Position numbers and translations under genes: made by a program
Notes under the pieces: model-generated
The model's input: only the letters and a program-made list of their open reading frames with translations
Told to the model about the DNA's origin: nothing
Databases searched by the model: none
NCBI GenBank assembly: GCA_947095535.1
Contig: OX352773.1
Location: 167,784,438 to 167,848,437 of the forward strand
Direction: 5' to 3'
Length of the DNA: 64,000 nucleotides
DNA from: Poecilobothrus nobilitatus
Lineage: Eukaryota; Arthropoda; Insecta; Diptera; Dolichopodidae
Shown here: positions 25,520 through 38,745 of the stretch, in pieces
How positions within the stretch are numbered: position 1 is the stretch's first letter
Layout of the letters: every line of letters starts with the position of its first letter

Positions 25520-26500
25520 ATTATAAGGGTTTTATTTATTAAATATCGTCAGTATCACGACGAAAACGTTTTCTGCAAGAAACAATATTTCCGTGAAGTT
25601 TCAATTCAACCGATCAAATTATAAAGGTACTCGACGCTTGACACAGTATTCTACAAGACTATAATCTTATAACAGACTCTTTTTAGCAGATCATCATAAC
25701 CGGTTAGAATAAACAATGAAAAAACGAAAGATTTTTAAAACAATCTTATACCGCAATCTCTTTAAAGATTTTACTAAATTATTGAAGTATAGCTTTTTCA
25801 TTGTCCAAAAAACATCTGTTTTACATAGATTTAACTAAATCGGTGAAATAGTTTACGAAGAAAAACAAAAAATATTAAAATATTTTTGATAGGTTCTTGA
25901 GCTGTCGCGGATTTATGGAGCTTTTAAAATTTTTTAAAGTCGGTCGAAAGGTCGGAACTGATTGCCAGCCAAATTAATTCAGTGATATTTTTTTATCAAA
26001 GAGGAACATTTGTTCCAATTTTGAATTAAATCAGTTAAACCGTTAAATCATGATAACAAAAAACAAAAAAAAATTATTAAAATGTTGTCATGCGGGCACG
26101 TGTTAACAAAACTTAATTAAAAGTCAATAGAGCAAAATAGGGCAATAGACGCGCCCTGTAGAATTGAACGCAAATCCCAAATCAAAATTTTTTTGTAACA
26201 ATTGTAACCAAATAAATTTGTTGAACTCCTTTACTAAAAACTAACACCTGTGCCATCTATAAACTCAAACTATCGTAGTAGTTAGGCATGACAACAAAAA
26301 AAAAAATCAATAGAACCTGGAGTCAGAATGTGTTAATAAACTGAAACGTAACATGGCCTATATAACAATTTCTGAGTTCCGAGAATTCACTTATTAGTGA
26401 CGAGTAATGAAAGGTTTAAGATAAATACAGTTATAATTGGGGTAAAAAAACATTGAGTAGAATTTTCAAAACGAGACTAAGTATAGAGAGTTACCGGTTG
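25520..26500. repeat. Unclassified higher-GC relic with an internal duplication
   Basis: This kilobase is visibly less AT-biased than its surroundings. Two diverged direct units share the order 'acatctgttttacatagatttaactaaatcggtgaaatagtt' (about 25809-25852) and 'acatttgttccaattttgaattaaatcagttaaaccgtt' (about 26007-26046), each followed by an A-rich stretch and 'attaaaat'. A short inverted pair surrounds 'agggcaatagacgcgccct' (26139-26157). No protein is read. It is probably an old transposable element, family unknown. Confidence 0.45.
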
Positions 26501-27160
26501 TAGGTGATTCCAGACTATCGATATTCGTCTTTAATGTCATGTGGAAATGTACATAAATGAAAAAACAATATTATTTATTTTAAATTTATCTTTAAAAAGA
26601 AATTAATTTTAAAATTATTTTTTATCAATTTAAGTATGTATATATATAAAATATAATTTATATTATAGCCTGAAATTATTATTATAATATATATATATAT
26701 ATATATATGCATATTAATTATAATTTAATTGGATTAATAATTTAATCGTTTATCTATAATAAAAGTTCAATAAAAAATGAAGAATGTTAAAAATTTTAAT
26801 CATTGTAAGAAATTATTGAATTATAATAAAATAATTGGAAATTGTTTTATATATACATATATTGAAATATATTTATATAGTAATATAATAATTGGGATTG
26901 TTTTATTTACATTATTTTTATATATACATACTTATGAAATATTTGTTAAATGAAACACATGATACATTATTAAATAAATTTTAATTCAATTTTGTTTAAT
27001 TTGAAAAATTCAATTAATTTTAAACTATTATAACTTTTAATAAGATTTATTTTACTTTTAATTTATTAGATTAGATAATTATGGTGACATAATTCAAAAC
27101 AAATAATTGGCTCCATACCAATTCAAAATTTATTATTAAAACTATTTTAAGTGAAAACAT
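26501..27160. other. AT-rich stretch with (TA)n
   Basis: No gene recognised. (TA)n at about 26687-26708 and repeated AT words, including a duplicated 'ataataattgg(g/a)attgttttat' context at 26830-26900. Confidence 0.6.
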
Positions 27161-27490
27161 TTACAATATTTCTACACAATTGTCCTGCAAAACGGACATA
27201 AAATTGGTTGACCCTGTGGTACTATTTCTGTATATAGCAAGAATGACAAATTTTAAATTGCCATTTTTCGAAAAAATGGCATACATTTTTTTATCCGTTT
27301 TCATTGTTTTAAACAAATTTGGCATTTTCGATAATTTCCTTTTTAATACTCTCGTGTAATGAAACCAACAACTATTTACTGCAACACCAAGAAAAACAAA
27401 ATTAATTGTATTTCTTACATGCGTTTCAAAATCTAATCGAAACGAAGATGGATGGAATTCGAATAAGTTCGAATTGATGAACTGCAACAT
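27161..27490 (-). pseudogene. MULE-like transposase fragment
   Basis: A 109-residue open frame. Residues about 19-24 read L-D-F-E-T-H and residues 41-46 read S-C-W-F-H-Y, followed by a basic stretch V-L-K-R-K-L-S-K. In Mutator-like (MULE) transposases of insects the block 'DFE.al..a....fp...i.GCwFHy.qal.rk' holds one of the catalytic acidic residues, so this looks like an internal slice of that domain (about 400 residues in full proteins). A stop codon lies directly upstream of residue 1; an 'aaacaaatag' there could be an intron 3' end, but no matching upstream exon is evident. The first D and last E of the catalytic triad are not found. Alternative: a domesticated gene exon. The call rests on remembered family patterns. 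Confidence 0.5.
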
Positions 27491-27596
27491 ATGAGTGTAA
27501 GATTCTTGCTATTTGTTTTTAATTAGAATGTAGATGATAGGAAATACCTGTAAAGAAAATAATTAAAATGTTAGTCCAAAATAAATGCAAGTTTAG

Positions 27597-27698
27597 AGGT
27601 GGCGGGGAGGTGGTCGAAGTCGCGGTCAAGGCGGCAATAGGAGTTATGGGACTTATGACTCTGGGAGTTATGACATGTCACCGATAATTATTATTTAA
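27597..27698 (+). pseudogene. Orphan RGG-box protein C-terminus
   Basis: A GC-rich 100-base patch reads R-W-R-G-G-G-R-S-R-G-Q-G-G-N-R-S-Y-G-T-Y, then DSGSYDMSP and four isoleucines to TAA at 27696-27698. Arginine-glycine and tyrosine-glycine runs are typical of the tails of RNA-binding proteins such as hnRNPs. The frame is preceded by a TAG that could also be an intron 3' end (tttag). So it is either a processed-pseudogene remnant or the last exon of a split gene; no upstream exon was recognised. The sequence after the stop is repeated at 42200-42395, which favours a retrocopy or repeat. Confidence 0.45.
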
Positions 27699-27895
27699 GG
27701 AGTATAATTAACACTGCGATCTTTTAATGTAAATCTATATTGTACCCCCCCTGCCCTATTTACTAAGTATTACAAATTTTCGCTCCTCTTTTAATACTTT
27801 GTCAACCCTCCTACCTCTAAAAAACTAAAAATCTTTGTAGAGGCGTTTTATTGCTGGTAGTTCATCTTCAGTAAAGCAATATAGTCTTATCTTTA
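27699..27895 (+). repeat. Segment repeated at 42 kb, copy 1
   Basis: Shared words in the same order with 42200-42395: 'aacactgcgatcttttaatgtaaat', 'tttgtcaaccctcctacctct', 'gaggcgttttattgctggtagttcatctt' and 'gtaaagcaatatag'. It directly follows the stop of the RGG-box tail, so it may be the 3' untranslated region of that message copied twice. Confidence 0.65.
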
Positions 27896-30800
27896 ATTAA
27901 ATACAAATTACTATTTTTGCTGGATAAGTTTTATAGACATAATATTAGAATATACTTATTATTATTTTTTTTCTTTTTAACCCTTCTTTAAGACCTAAAT
28001 AATAGAATTTTTGTTTAATAAGTAAACAAAAAGCTGGGAGCACTACAGTTTTAAACTCGTCTATATTTAAAAAAACTAAAAAGAAACAAAAAAAAAATGA
28101 CAGGAAAACTTCTAATTATAGCCCTATTTTTATGACTATTTTCATGGCAAAAACTGAACGTGAAATTGAAACTCCAATTAAATGGAAAGCTCAATGGAAT
28201 GCTCAATTCACATCGATATCATTAAAATTTAACAAAATGAGCAGTTGATTGAGAACTTTAAAAAAATACTTATTTTAAATTAAATAAAAGCATACCCCAA
28301 TCTGTAGTACCATAAAAAGAATAAAACAACTATGTATAGAAAATTTACTTTTAAAAATTTATTAAAATTAAATTTTAATTATTATAAAATAAAAAATGTG
28401 GTTAAAATCATTATCTTTAGAAATTTATATAGTTATAGATGGATTTATTACCAAAATGTAAACATATGTTTTTCAATATGGTATAGATTTTAAAAATTAA
28501 ATAAACAATATCGTTGTATATATAAAATTTTTTCAATTAATTTTTAGAATTTAAATTTAAAATTCATTTTAAATGAATGTTTGTGATGTTTTAGTTTTGA
28601 TTTTTTTTTTTTTTTTTTTTTTTTTTGTTAAATTAAAACCTCTACTATACTTATATAATAATATCCAATGGCTTTTGTTAAAATATTTGCACAAATATTT
28701 TTCTACTATTATTTACAAAACTGAGTACATATACTTTAAAATTTAGGTTTACATAAAATTTTCATGTTAAATGTTTTTTTTTTTTTATTTTTTTGTTTTT
28801 TTTTTTTTTTATATGAATTTTATAAAATATCGTAGAAGGGAACCTTATTGTAATTTAGCGGTAACTGTCAATGACATCTGGTGGTGAACATTTAAAATTT
28901 TTCATGAAAACAATTAATGACTAAAATAGGGTCAATGAATTGATATTATTTTATATAAGTACTTATAAGTATAGGTACATGTATAATTATTTAACTTTTG
29001 CTGATCCATTAAGAATCTTTTGAAAAATAAAAGCATTTAATGTTGTAGTAGATATACTTGTACAAAAAAAAAAAAAAACTATACATGTACATATAGGTAC
29101 AGGATTTATATATGTTGAAAATATTTTGTTTGAAAACAATGAATTGATTTTTAATGATAATATAACCATAAAATATTTTTGAAAAATATTCATTGTCATT
29201 TTAAAGGTAACTATAAGTACTTATAATAAAAATGAACTTTAACATCCTATAACTATTAAAGTATCTACATATATTATATAGTTTTCTAATTTACACTTAT
29301 ATCCTTAAAAATTTTCAATATAACTAAGTACTTAAGTATATTTTTTATTTAAGAATAAGTAAATCCATTAAAAATTTTCCCATTCTTGATATTATTGAAT
29401 ATATGTTTAATACTTATACATAGTTTTTTTTTACGCATCTCATAAGTTCTATAAGTTTCTTTTTATTTTTTTTTTTAAATCTTATTTAAAAGGATTTTAT
29501 TTTTCCAGTTAAATGATTTTTAGGAATTTCTAAAAGATTTTTGTACTAATGTATAATCATTTTTTTTTTTGTTTTTGATAAATTTTAGAGGCTTTTTTAA
29601 ATTTAAACATATAAAAATGTGTTTGGACAATATAGAAATTTCTAATCTCTTGTAAAAAATAAAACAAAATCATCTACGACAGAGCTCTAACAAGTGTTCA
29701 GACACATAAGTATAGATTACTCTACCGAGATTTTTCTCTCAACTCTACCATTTTTACTCTTCCGTATGTACTTAGCTTTAAAAAGTTACGAATTATTATT
29801 GTCATGAACTTTTAGATTTAAAGACAGAATACAAGCAATCAAGAACCATGGTACATAAGTGCCGATTTAGTATTTATTTAAAAATTAATTCATTTCTTTT
29901 GCATGTAATTTTATTTTTGAACCTTTTAAATTGGGAAACTTTAAACTATCATTGAATTTATTGAAACTGCTCTAATTTAGTTTAATGAAAAATTGTTGTA
30001 AAATTTTTTCTATAGTTATTTAAAAAAAAAAAACCTTAGAAATAAAAATAAAATTTTAGGCTTTTCAATTTTTTTTTTTTTTGATTTTAATAAATTTAAA
30101 ACTTAATATTCTTTTACAAACATTTTTCATATATTTTAAGTATTTTTATGTTTTTATTCCAAAAAAAAAAACATTTTTTTTTTTTGTTTTTGGTAATGAA
30201 AATCCTAAATTGATCTCTTATTTAAATAAAAAAAAAAACGTACTTTTTCTTTTAAGTACTTAAATACTTTTTATTAAATAAAATATCCATATTTAAAAAC
30301 ATTTAATACTTTTTATTCATTTTCATATATACAATATTGCATATTTAATCCGGATTTTTGACCCAATTTAATTTAATTTTTTTTTTTTTATTTTATTTTG
30401 TGCAGGAGGATCCACTTAAAAACAAATTTATGAAACTAATATTTTATTTAACTTACTCAGCTATAAAATTTAGATTCTAAGTTTTTCTTTTTTTTTTTTT
30501 TTTCTTCAATTTTAAAACAAATAAAAAACTCTGGACCATTTCTCTGAATCATCTCCTTTTTTTTTGATTTTTGGTAGAATGAGAAAATCTTTTAAATAAA
30601 TCATAAGAAAATAAATTTCAATATATAAATTATGAAACATTATCTTCAAAGATATGAATGAATTTCTGAAAAGGAGAATATCTATTTAAATTTTTCGTTA
30701 TTTTACAATAGACAATTTAATTTGAATATTTTTTAATATTGTTTTTTTATGTCTCTTGGTTTTTTTTTTTTTTTTGCCTTCTAATACCAAAAAAAATGAA

Positions 30801-32920
30801 GAAAAAAAATTGAATATTTAAATGGCCATTATAGTTATGATCCTTTTGACCATTTTGTATTTTTTTTTTTTTTTTGTTTTTTTGTGGTTCTATTATACTC
30901 TCTATTCAATGACCATTTTAAAAAGTTTTTTTAGTTTTTTTTTTTTTTTTAAAATGCTTTTATTATATTGTGACTAAAGTTTTGTATCATAAATCATAAC
31001 AGGATAACAGTTTTATGAAAAGGATATTTCAAGGATCAAATCTATTGTTCTATCTTTACTTTGTAAAATACAAACAACAAAAAAAGAAACAAAAAAAAAA
31101 AAAATAAAAAAACAGAATCAAAAAAAAGAAAAAAAAAAGGTAAAATTGATTTAAAAATACAATAAATGAACGTTTTTTATAGGTTTATCCTCAATTAAAT
31201 ATAGGATCGGTATGATTTTTTGTTTTTTTTTAAATTGATTGTTGACCAGTTGTTATATAATGGAACATACGATTTTTTTGCAGCATTTTTTTTTTGTTTT
31301 TTATAGTTTTCTTTTTTATGTTTTTGGATAGGTTGGTAAACTTTAAAAATGCATTAGGAAATCTTAGATCCCATGATGTATTTGATTTTTTCATTTGAAT
31401 CTCCTTAAACGTTTTTTTTTTTGGCAGCTAGTAAAATGCAAGGAATACTCTAATTACTTTAACAGTAAAATGCATTAAAAGTTAGAATTGCAAAAAGATT
31501 TCAAATTAAAATTTAATGACTGTTGCAATTAATTTAACAAAAATTCATTTTAATTTATAGTTTATAGTTTAAAATTCGAACTGTCAAGTGGATTAAAATG
31601 AAATTAAAACTTTGAAACTTTTATCATTTTTAATTGATTTATTTAGCAACATTGTTTTCGCCTTTTTTTTCAAATTAGATGAATGTAAACTCAACAGTAG
31701 ATTAAGGACTTTTAGTACAAATGGTTTGTTCAGTTTGGAACTAATACATTGCAGAAAAAATCTGAATGACGAATATATAACAATTTTTAACGTAAAACAG
31801 AAGATATTTTACAATGTTTATGATATTTTCAATAAATGTATTACTTAGGGTAGTTTTTGTAACTCTCTATTTTTCAATTTTTGAATATTATGGGGAGAAT
31901 AAACACGAAAAGTTGAATCAAATACGAAGGTTAAGTGAAGGCAATTCCATTTTTTTTTTATAAGTTTTAAGCTGTTTAAACTTTTGCTAATTCATTAGAT
32001 TAACTTAACTCCAATATTTTTGTAATTACTTAACATTTTAAAAAAAGACTTAAAAGTATATTTTAAAAATTTAGTATTTAGTAATTTTTCAAATAAAGAT
32101 TTTAGTAATTACAAATACTTGTATAAGAAAAAATAATATTTGCGGGATTTTATTATTTTTTTTACCAAATACATTCTTAGCTCTCAAAAATAATCGCGTT
32201 ATTATTAAATTCCAAGGATGCTTGAATTTGAAATTGTGATTCAATCATACTTTTTTCTTTTTTTTAAATTTAATAAAAATGTAAATTAAGTTTTTATTAA
32301 TTTTTTTTTTTTTTATTAAATTCATAATCCATACTTTCAACAAATACTTTTTTTTTTAAATAATCTTTTATATGAATTTGTATATATATATATATATATA
32401 CATGTATATCGTAGAAGCTTATAGCCATAATAAAAATTTTATTTAAATTAGTCGAATTATTTTAATAATTATGAGACTAAATATTAATGACATTTGAACA
32501 AAAAAAAAAAATAATGATGATAATGATGTTATTTGGAAAAAAGAGACATCAAGAATTTTTACACCATATAATACAGAAAAATACAATTTTCTGATTTCTA
32601 TCATTGAAACATAATAAAACTTTTAATTGAATGGAGAATTGAAAGGGGGTACGTGTTTGCAATGAAAATTTAATGTTTAGAAGTTAATTATTAGAAGTTT
32701 TCTAGGAATGCGGTGTCGTATCTTTGTTAGATTTTAAAATTGCCTAGCATCAAATAATAATCTGTTATATTTATTGGCGATAGATTATAATCAGAAAATA
32801 ATAATTGACTGGAAATAAGGAACTAGGCAACAATATTGGTCAACAACGTATTAAATACATTCCTAAAGGTATGCAATATTTTATCACATAGAAAAAATAT
32901 AAATGAAAATAGTCAAAAAA
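27896..32920. other. Long AT-rich gene-free stretch
   Basis: Five kilobases without a recognisable gene or element. Long T runs occur at 28600-28626, 28800-28811 and 30490-30504, A runs at 29064-29078 and 31094-31104, and a (TA)n at 32385-32401. Open frames at 28987-29199, 30081-30263 and 31612-31848 show no motif and no plausible splicing partner. Confidence 0.65.
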
Positions 32921-33032
32921 GGGGCTTCGGTAGCCTAGTGGGTAGGCGTGTGGCGTATTAACCGTATGAGTGTGGGTTGGCTCCCTGTACAGGTCGTAAG
33001 TTTTTTTTTTTTTTACATACCCCTCTTACGAT
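32921..33032 (+). mobile_element. tRNA-derived SINE, second subfamily
   Basis: The head 'ggggcttcggtagcctagtgggtagg' is a clear A box and starts like the family at 52413 (complement ggggcctcggtggcctag). The B box is degraded to 'gggttggctccctg'. After 'aggtcgtaag' there is a 14-base T run that could end RNA polymerase III transcription, then 'ccctcttacgatcaaat'. It lacks the 'gtataaaatacgctgtaaac' centre of the main family. The overlapping 129-codon minus-strand frame is not a gene. Confidence 0.7.
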
Positions 33033-35329
33033 CAAATATAATGTAAATATGTAGTATATAATATAAACAAAATAAATAATATTAGTATATAATTTAATAA
33101 TAGTATAAAAAGCTATAATGGCCTTTAGTAGCCGATGATTCAATAATATTGCATTACATTTATATATGTAATATAAATATAAATAAAATAAATAAAATAG
33201 TTGAAATAACATATTACAAAATGTTCTAAGTATATCGAATTTATTGGTGTATAAAAGGAGAGAAATAAGAAAAGGATGTTTTCTTAATCCTATAATTGGT
33301 TTCGTACTGAGAGATACAATTTCAAACCATAAATTAAGAAATATCAAAACATTTTTCGTTAAAATTATATATTATATCCTCAATTATATATTATTTCCAC
33401 AATAAACATTTGAATGTTCTTACTCTACCAAAAAATATATCATCCGATAACATTTGTTCAGACACAAAAACGAAACTAGCAAGAAACTGAATTGTAAAAA
33501 AAAAAAATGGACTAAAACTCTATAGACAGGAAATTGCATTTATAAAATTTTATTTATATTTTCATTTTTTGTTTTCCTTTTTTATAAAGAAAAAAACATT
33601 AACAAATTAAGAAGTTGATCTCATTTTTAGTTACCAATATAGTACATTGAATCTACAATTTATTCTAGAATTATGTATCTTAAATATTAAAAAAAAAAAA
33701 ACATAAACATAAAAACAAATAAAAAATCCCGCAAGGAGAATAAAAATAATCCACTTTTTCCTTTTAGATATAATTAACATATTTTTATTTAGAATATACA
33801 ACCAAATATTATTTAAATTTTTATAATATTAATACAAACATAGGTTTATATTTATATACATATTTATATATATATGTACATTATATAAATAATGTTTATA
33901 TTAAATCTTTAAAGCTTATGTATTTTTCTTCTTCTTTTTTTTTTTTGTTGTTTGTTTGTGTAACATTAAAAATATAAAATAAATAAAATTGTCCTCAAAA
34001 CACAGAAAAACATTTTAAATAGAAGAAAAAAAAAAAAAGAAAAACAAAACACAAAATAAATAATATTTTTTTTTTTTTTTTTTTGGGCCACTAAAACATA
34101 CACCACAAAATCAAAACACCGTAACCTATATAAGTACATATAATACTTAAGATACATTCTTAAAGATACATAACATTAAATAAGCTTTCATTTACCATTT
34201 AATGTTATCCTTTTTTGCATCATATCATCTTTAAAACATTAACCAGGAAAAGCAAAAATAAAAAAAACAAAAAAAAAAAAAAAGCCACCAAAAACCAAAA
34301 ATTTTTAAGAACGGAAAATTTTTTTTTTTGTTTTTAGAGTGAATATTTTCTTAGATCTGTTGTTGTTCCTGAATTCCATATTTTTTTATCTTTTGTTTTT
34401 GTTTTGTTTCAACATAGTAGTAAATTTCAAGTGATTTATTAAAAAGGATATGAAAATAAACTAAATTACCAGAAACAACAATATAAAAATGAAAAATAAA
34501 CAAGCAAACATAAACCAAAAAAAAAAAAAAAAAGAAAAAAACATAAATGATTTTAAAATAGGTAGTTTTTTGGAAAATGTCTCTAAAGATCAGTGATAGG
34601 AAAAATTTTTTGTTGTAAGTGACACACAAAATTTATAATGAAAGATTTTCATTTTTTTTTTTTTTTTGTTCGTATTTGATACATCATTCTCAGTGATTGA
34701 ATTTTTATAAGTAAAAGGTAAAGATAAAAGGTAAAAAGTAAGTAAAAGGAAAAACAACAAGAAGATAACATATTTTTTTTAAAGTACAATAATTGTTTTT
34801 CGAACCTTTTTCAGCCTTGTTTTTTAAAACATGTATTCCCTAAAATACAAATTGGTATCTTTAAATTTTTTAGTTGATTATTCGTTTACGATTATATTCT
34901 CCTTCTCATCAATGGATCAATGGATCCCCTCGCTTTCTTCTTTGAACAGTTTTTAAACAATTGGTACTTATATAGAAATATCTCAGGACAAAGTAATATA
35001 AATATATATTTTTTTCATCACTGTATTTATAGTTTTAGAATTGTTTTTACTATAATATGTACATTTCTTTTGTTAATCTTTTAATCATCTTAAATTTTTG
35101 AGAATTTTTTTGATAGCACCACATTTCCAAGGCTTATTATTATTTTCTTGAGATTTTTTTACAACTATGACTATTTTTGAATTATTCTAGTGACTGAGGA
35201 AATTCTAGATCCTAATCCTAAATCCTATCCTAGTGACTGAAGAAAAACAAAAAAAAAAACTTTAAATATTTCAAGCTTAAGATATCTAAAAAACGCGGAA
35301 TTGTCAAACGTTGGTATTGATATTCAAAG
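33033..35329. other. AT-rich gene-free stretch
   Basis: No gene recognised. A/T runs at 34067-34084, 34268-34283 and 34655-34668 and TA-rich words at 33852-33875. Short frames at 33966-34157 and 34351-34629 are homopolymer artefacts. Confidence 0.65.
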
Positions 35330-36474
35330 GGCATATTAATGGGCTTAAGGAGCTAGTCTCGGGTTCGGGTAATGGGCGGGTTCGAGTAGCTGCCATACAA
35401 CTTCTATCTTTATATAGAAATAACTCAGTATCTATTCAAGCTACGTTTCTGAAATTTTGCAAATGATGATCAAGTTTTATGGCAACAACTTCTGTAAAAT
35501 TTGGTTGTGCTGGTAAGGCGGGTTCGGGTAGCTGCCATACAACTTCTCCGTTTAAATGAGAATAACTCAGTGTTTATTGAAGCTAGGAATCTGAAATTTA
35601 GTAAAGAGTTGCCGAGTTACATGCCAACAACTTTTTTAAAATTTGGTTGGTCTATAGCAGCCGGTTCAGGCTTCTTGCACTTCTTGGAACCTAATGAAGC
35701 TAGGCGTCTGAAATCTTGCAAATGATGATCAAGTTTTATGGCAACAACTTCTGCAAAATTTGGTTGTGGTGGTGCGACGGGTTCGGATAGCTGCCATACA
35801 ACTTCTTTTTTTAAATGAAAATAACTCAGTGTCCGTCCACACGATAACTCAAAAAATAAAGGAGCTAGGAGGCTGAAATTTTTTTTACGTCACTTTTGCA
35901 AAATTGTTAGTTTTTCTATTTAAATCCAACATTTTCGGTCGGCGGGTTCGAGTAGCTGCCATACAACTTCTATCTTTATATAGAAATAACTCAGTATCTA
36001 TTCAATCTAGGTATCTGAAATTTTGCAAATGATGATCGAGTTTTATGGCAACAACTTCTGTAAAATTTGGTTGTGATGATATCACAGGTTCGGATAGTTG
36101 CCATACAACTTCATACAACTTCATACAACTTCATACAACTAAATGAAAATAACTCAGTGTCTATTGAAGCTAGCTATCTGAAATTTAGTGAAAAAGTGTC
36201 GAGTTGCATGCCAAAAACTTTTGTAAAATTTGATTGGTCTAAAGCAGCCGGTTCAGGCTTTTTGCATTTCTTGGAACTTAATGAAGCTAGGCGCAATAGA
36301 TTCGGGTAGTTAACATACAACTCCACAATTTACATAAATATATCTCTGTAGTTCGGTACAAAACATCTGAATGTTTTTAAAAGATGATCAAGTTTTATAG
36401 AAACAGGATATATTACGTTCATACGGGTATCCCAGAGTTGACACAGTCTACTCTACTGCACTCTTCCTCGTTTT
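35330..36474 (+). mobile_element. Helentron-like element, type II, with internal tandem units
   Basis: Six units begin with variants of 'gcgggttcgggtagctgccatacaacttc' near 35376, 35519, 35779, 35941, 36086 and 36301, each followed by 'aataactcagt.tctattgaagctag', 'ctgaaattt' and 'gccaacaactt.tgtaaaatttggttg'. The block from 35941 to about 36297 repeats the order of 35376-35710, so the array grew by duplicating two units at once. A (catacaactt)4 tract lies at about 36103-36140. The 3' end has 'tcatacgggtatcccagagttgac', a hairpin-like 'agttgac-aca-gtctact', and 'cttcctcg' before T's. Open frames at 35501-35725 and 36067-36309 are by-products of the repeat. Confidence 0.75.
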
Positions 36475-37895
36475 TAATATAGAAATGAAATATTAAAGAA
36501 AACTATGGGCAACAAAAAAGAGAATGCATAGCATCTACTAACATTAATTTTTTATTTTTTATAAATTTCGTAATTTTTTACATAATTTTTTTTTGCGTCT
36601 TTTTTTTGGATTTGTCAGACTTTAGTTCTGCATAAATTGTTAATTTTATTATAGGTTAATTTTAGGATACAATAATTTAAAGTTTTGTTCATATTCAGTA
36701 CAATTATATTTTATTGTTTTTTTCTTTTGGTTTTTTCTTTTTTTATATTTATTTATTATACAATTAAACAATTCTTTGCTGGTATTCATACACAATTGTT
36801 ATACGACATGTTGAAACAATTAAAAAAAAAAAAGAACAAAAATAAAAATAATACAAAGATATAAATTAAAATTTTTTGACACTTCAAGTTGTCAAGTTTT
36901 GCTATCACTGCTATCTTCTTACAGTATATAATGTTTGCTATATGTACACCATAAAGTTATAACTTGCCGCTTGAGAACAAGAAAATTTAACAAAAAACGA
37001 TAAAACATCAACATTCAAAAGAAATTCATATCTTTTTGTTTTTTTTTTTGTTTTTTTTCCTTCTTATTGTTTTTGTATTTTGATTTTATTCTGGTTACTG
37101 TTCCTGCCGTCAAGAAAAAAAATTTTACCACCAAACAAACTAAAAACGAAATAAAAACAAAAAAAAAAACAATGAAACAAAAAAAAAACAAAAACAAAAC
37201 AAAAGCAAGAATTCTGTTTTTATATATTAGAATAAATTTTACTTAAAATCTTTTATTTAAGAAAAAAAAAAAAAAACTTCCTCCTTTCTCTTTCTATCGT
37301 TAATAAAACATGGAATTAAATTCGTTAGGTTAAGATTAGATGATAACTAAAATGAAAAAAAATAAAAGCAAAGAATCTGTTGATTTAAGATGCAAAAAGA
37401 GTAAAGTGGGGATTGGTTTATTTGAAGCATGAAAAACAATGATGATGAGTACTGACTACTGTATATTTTAAAATGTATTTTCTATATACTTCCCGTTTCA
37501 TTTAATATTTTTTATAATAAAAGGAAAAGAAAAGGGAAAACGAAAGGAGATAGGCAAAGTATAAGATTTTTATAAAAGTAAAAAACGACAAACAAAAAAA
37601 AAAAAAAACAGTAAAAATAAAAAATATACACATTATATTAGAATTGTAATAAAGATGGCATATCTTATAATTTTAAAATAAAATTTTTTAAAAGGAATCG
37701 CGTTTTAAGGCGAAAAATTAATTTCATGAGAAAGAAACAAAAAAACTCCTAAAAGAAACTTAAGGGACCGTAAACGTATTTTTTTTTGTATTGCAGAATG
37801 TAATTTTTCAATACAATATTTTTTTTTTTTTTATATGCAGTGAAAATTTCGGGAGCTAAAATGAACGGTTTTACTTTAAAACAATTTCATAATAA

Positions 37896-37932
<37 letters not shown>

Positions 37933-38745
37933 TATAGAAAATATCATGCGGTAATGACTTAGGGTTATATTTTAAATGCTAAATAATGATATGTTCTTAA
38001 CAAATATCTGTTCTTATTTATTCCCCACTTAAGAATACATATCACGTATATGAGTATTACTTTAATAAGATTTTTGTGAAATCAAAATTTCCTTTTCAAT
38101 ATATAAGGATATTATTTCTCAGAATGATATTTTATATATGGTATATACATACATACATATATTATTATTTATCTAAATTAAATTTAAATAAATCTTCCAA
38201 AGAAATTGATATTTATTTTTTATTTAATTTAATTAAATTTTTTTTTTTTTTTTAATTTAATTGAAAAAAAAAAAAAACCAAAAACATTTTGATGAAATAT
38301 TTTTGTCAAAATCATATAATTTATATTTCTAATATAAAAGTATGAAATGAGTTCGAAGGTGATATGCGACAAATTTTAAAATTTATTCTGCTAGGAATTT
38401 AAACAAAAATTTTAAATTAATGCAGAAAATATAGAAAATCGTATAAACGGGTTTATTAAATATTAAAAGAAAATATAAATACATACATTAAATGAAATTT
38501 TTATAAATAATTCATTAAAATTTTAGATATGTAAAAGATTAAGATTTAGATTAAATTTTTCTAAATCAGATTAAGTAAAAAATTCTGTAAATAAATATTG
38601 ATGTTTTTGAAGGTCTTAGTTGAATATCGCCTTTTCCTCCTTTTAATATATTTTATGTGTAAGTTTGGCATTTAATGCTTGCCTTAAAGAATTTTAATTT
38701 ATACTGGTTCAAGTCATTGATTTAGGCTAGCTAAGATTTTCACTA
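36475..38745. other. AT-rich gene-free stretch
   Basis: No gene recognised. A long (TA)n is at about 37899-37931; A/T runs are at 37261-37276, 37595-37609, 37820-37834 and 38239-38254, the last forming an AT inverted pair with 38255-38278. Confidence 0.65.

Noticed and set aside
32958..33347. Longest open frame (129 codons, minus strand)
   Set aside because: It runs antisense through the tRNA-derived SINE and its T run; there is no domain and the codons follow the AT bias.
35501..36309. Two similar frames of 74 and 80 codons that look like a paralogous pair
   Set aside because: Their similarity comes from the tandem units of the Helentron-like element, which continue outside the frames.
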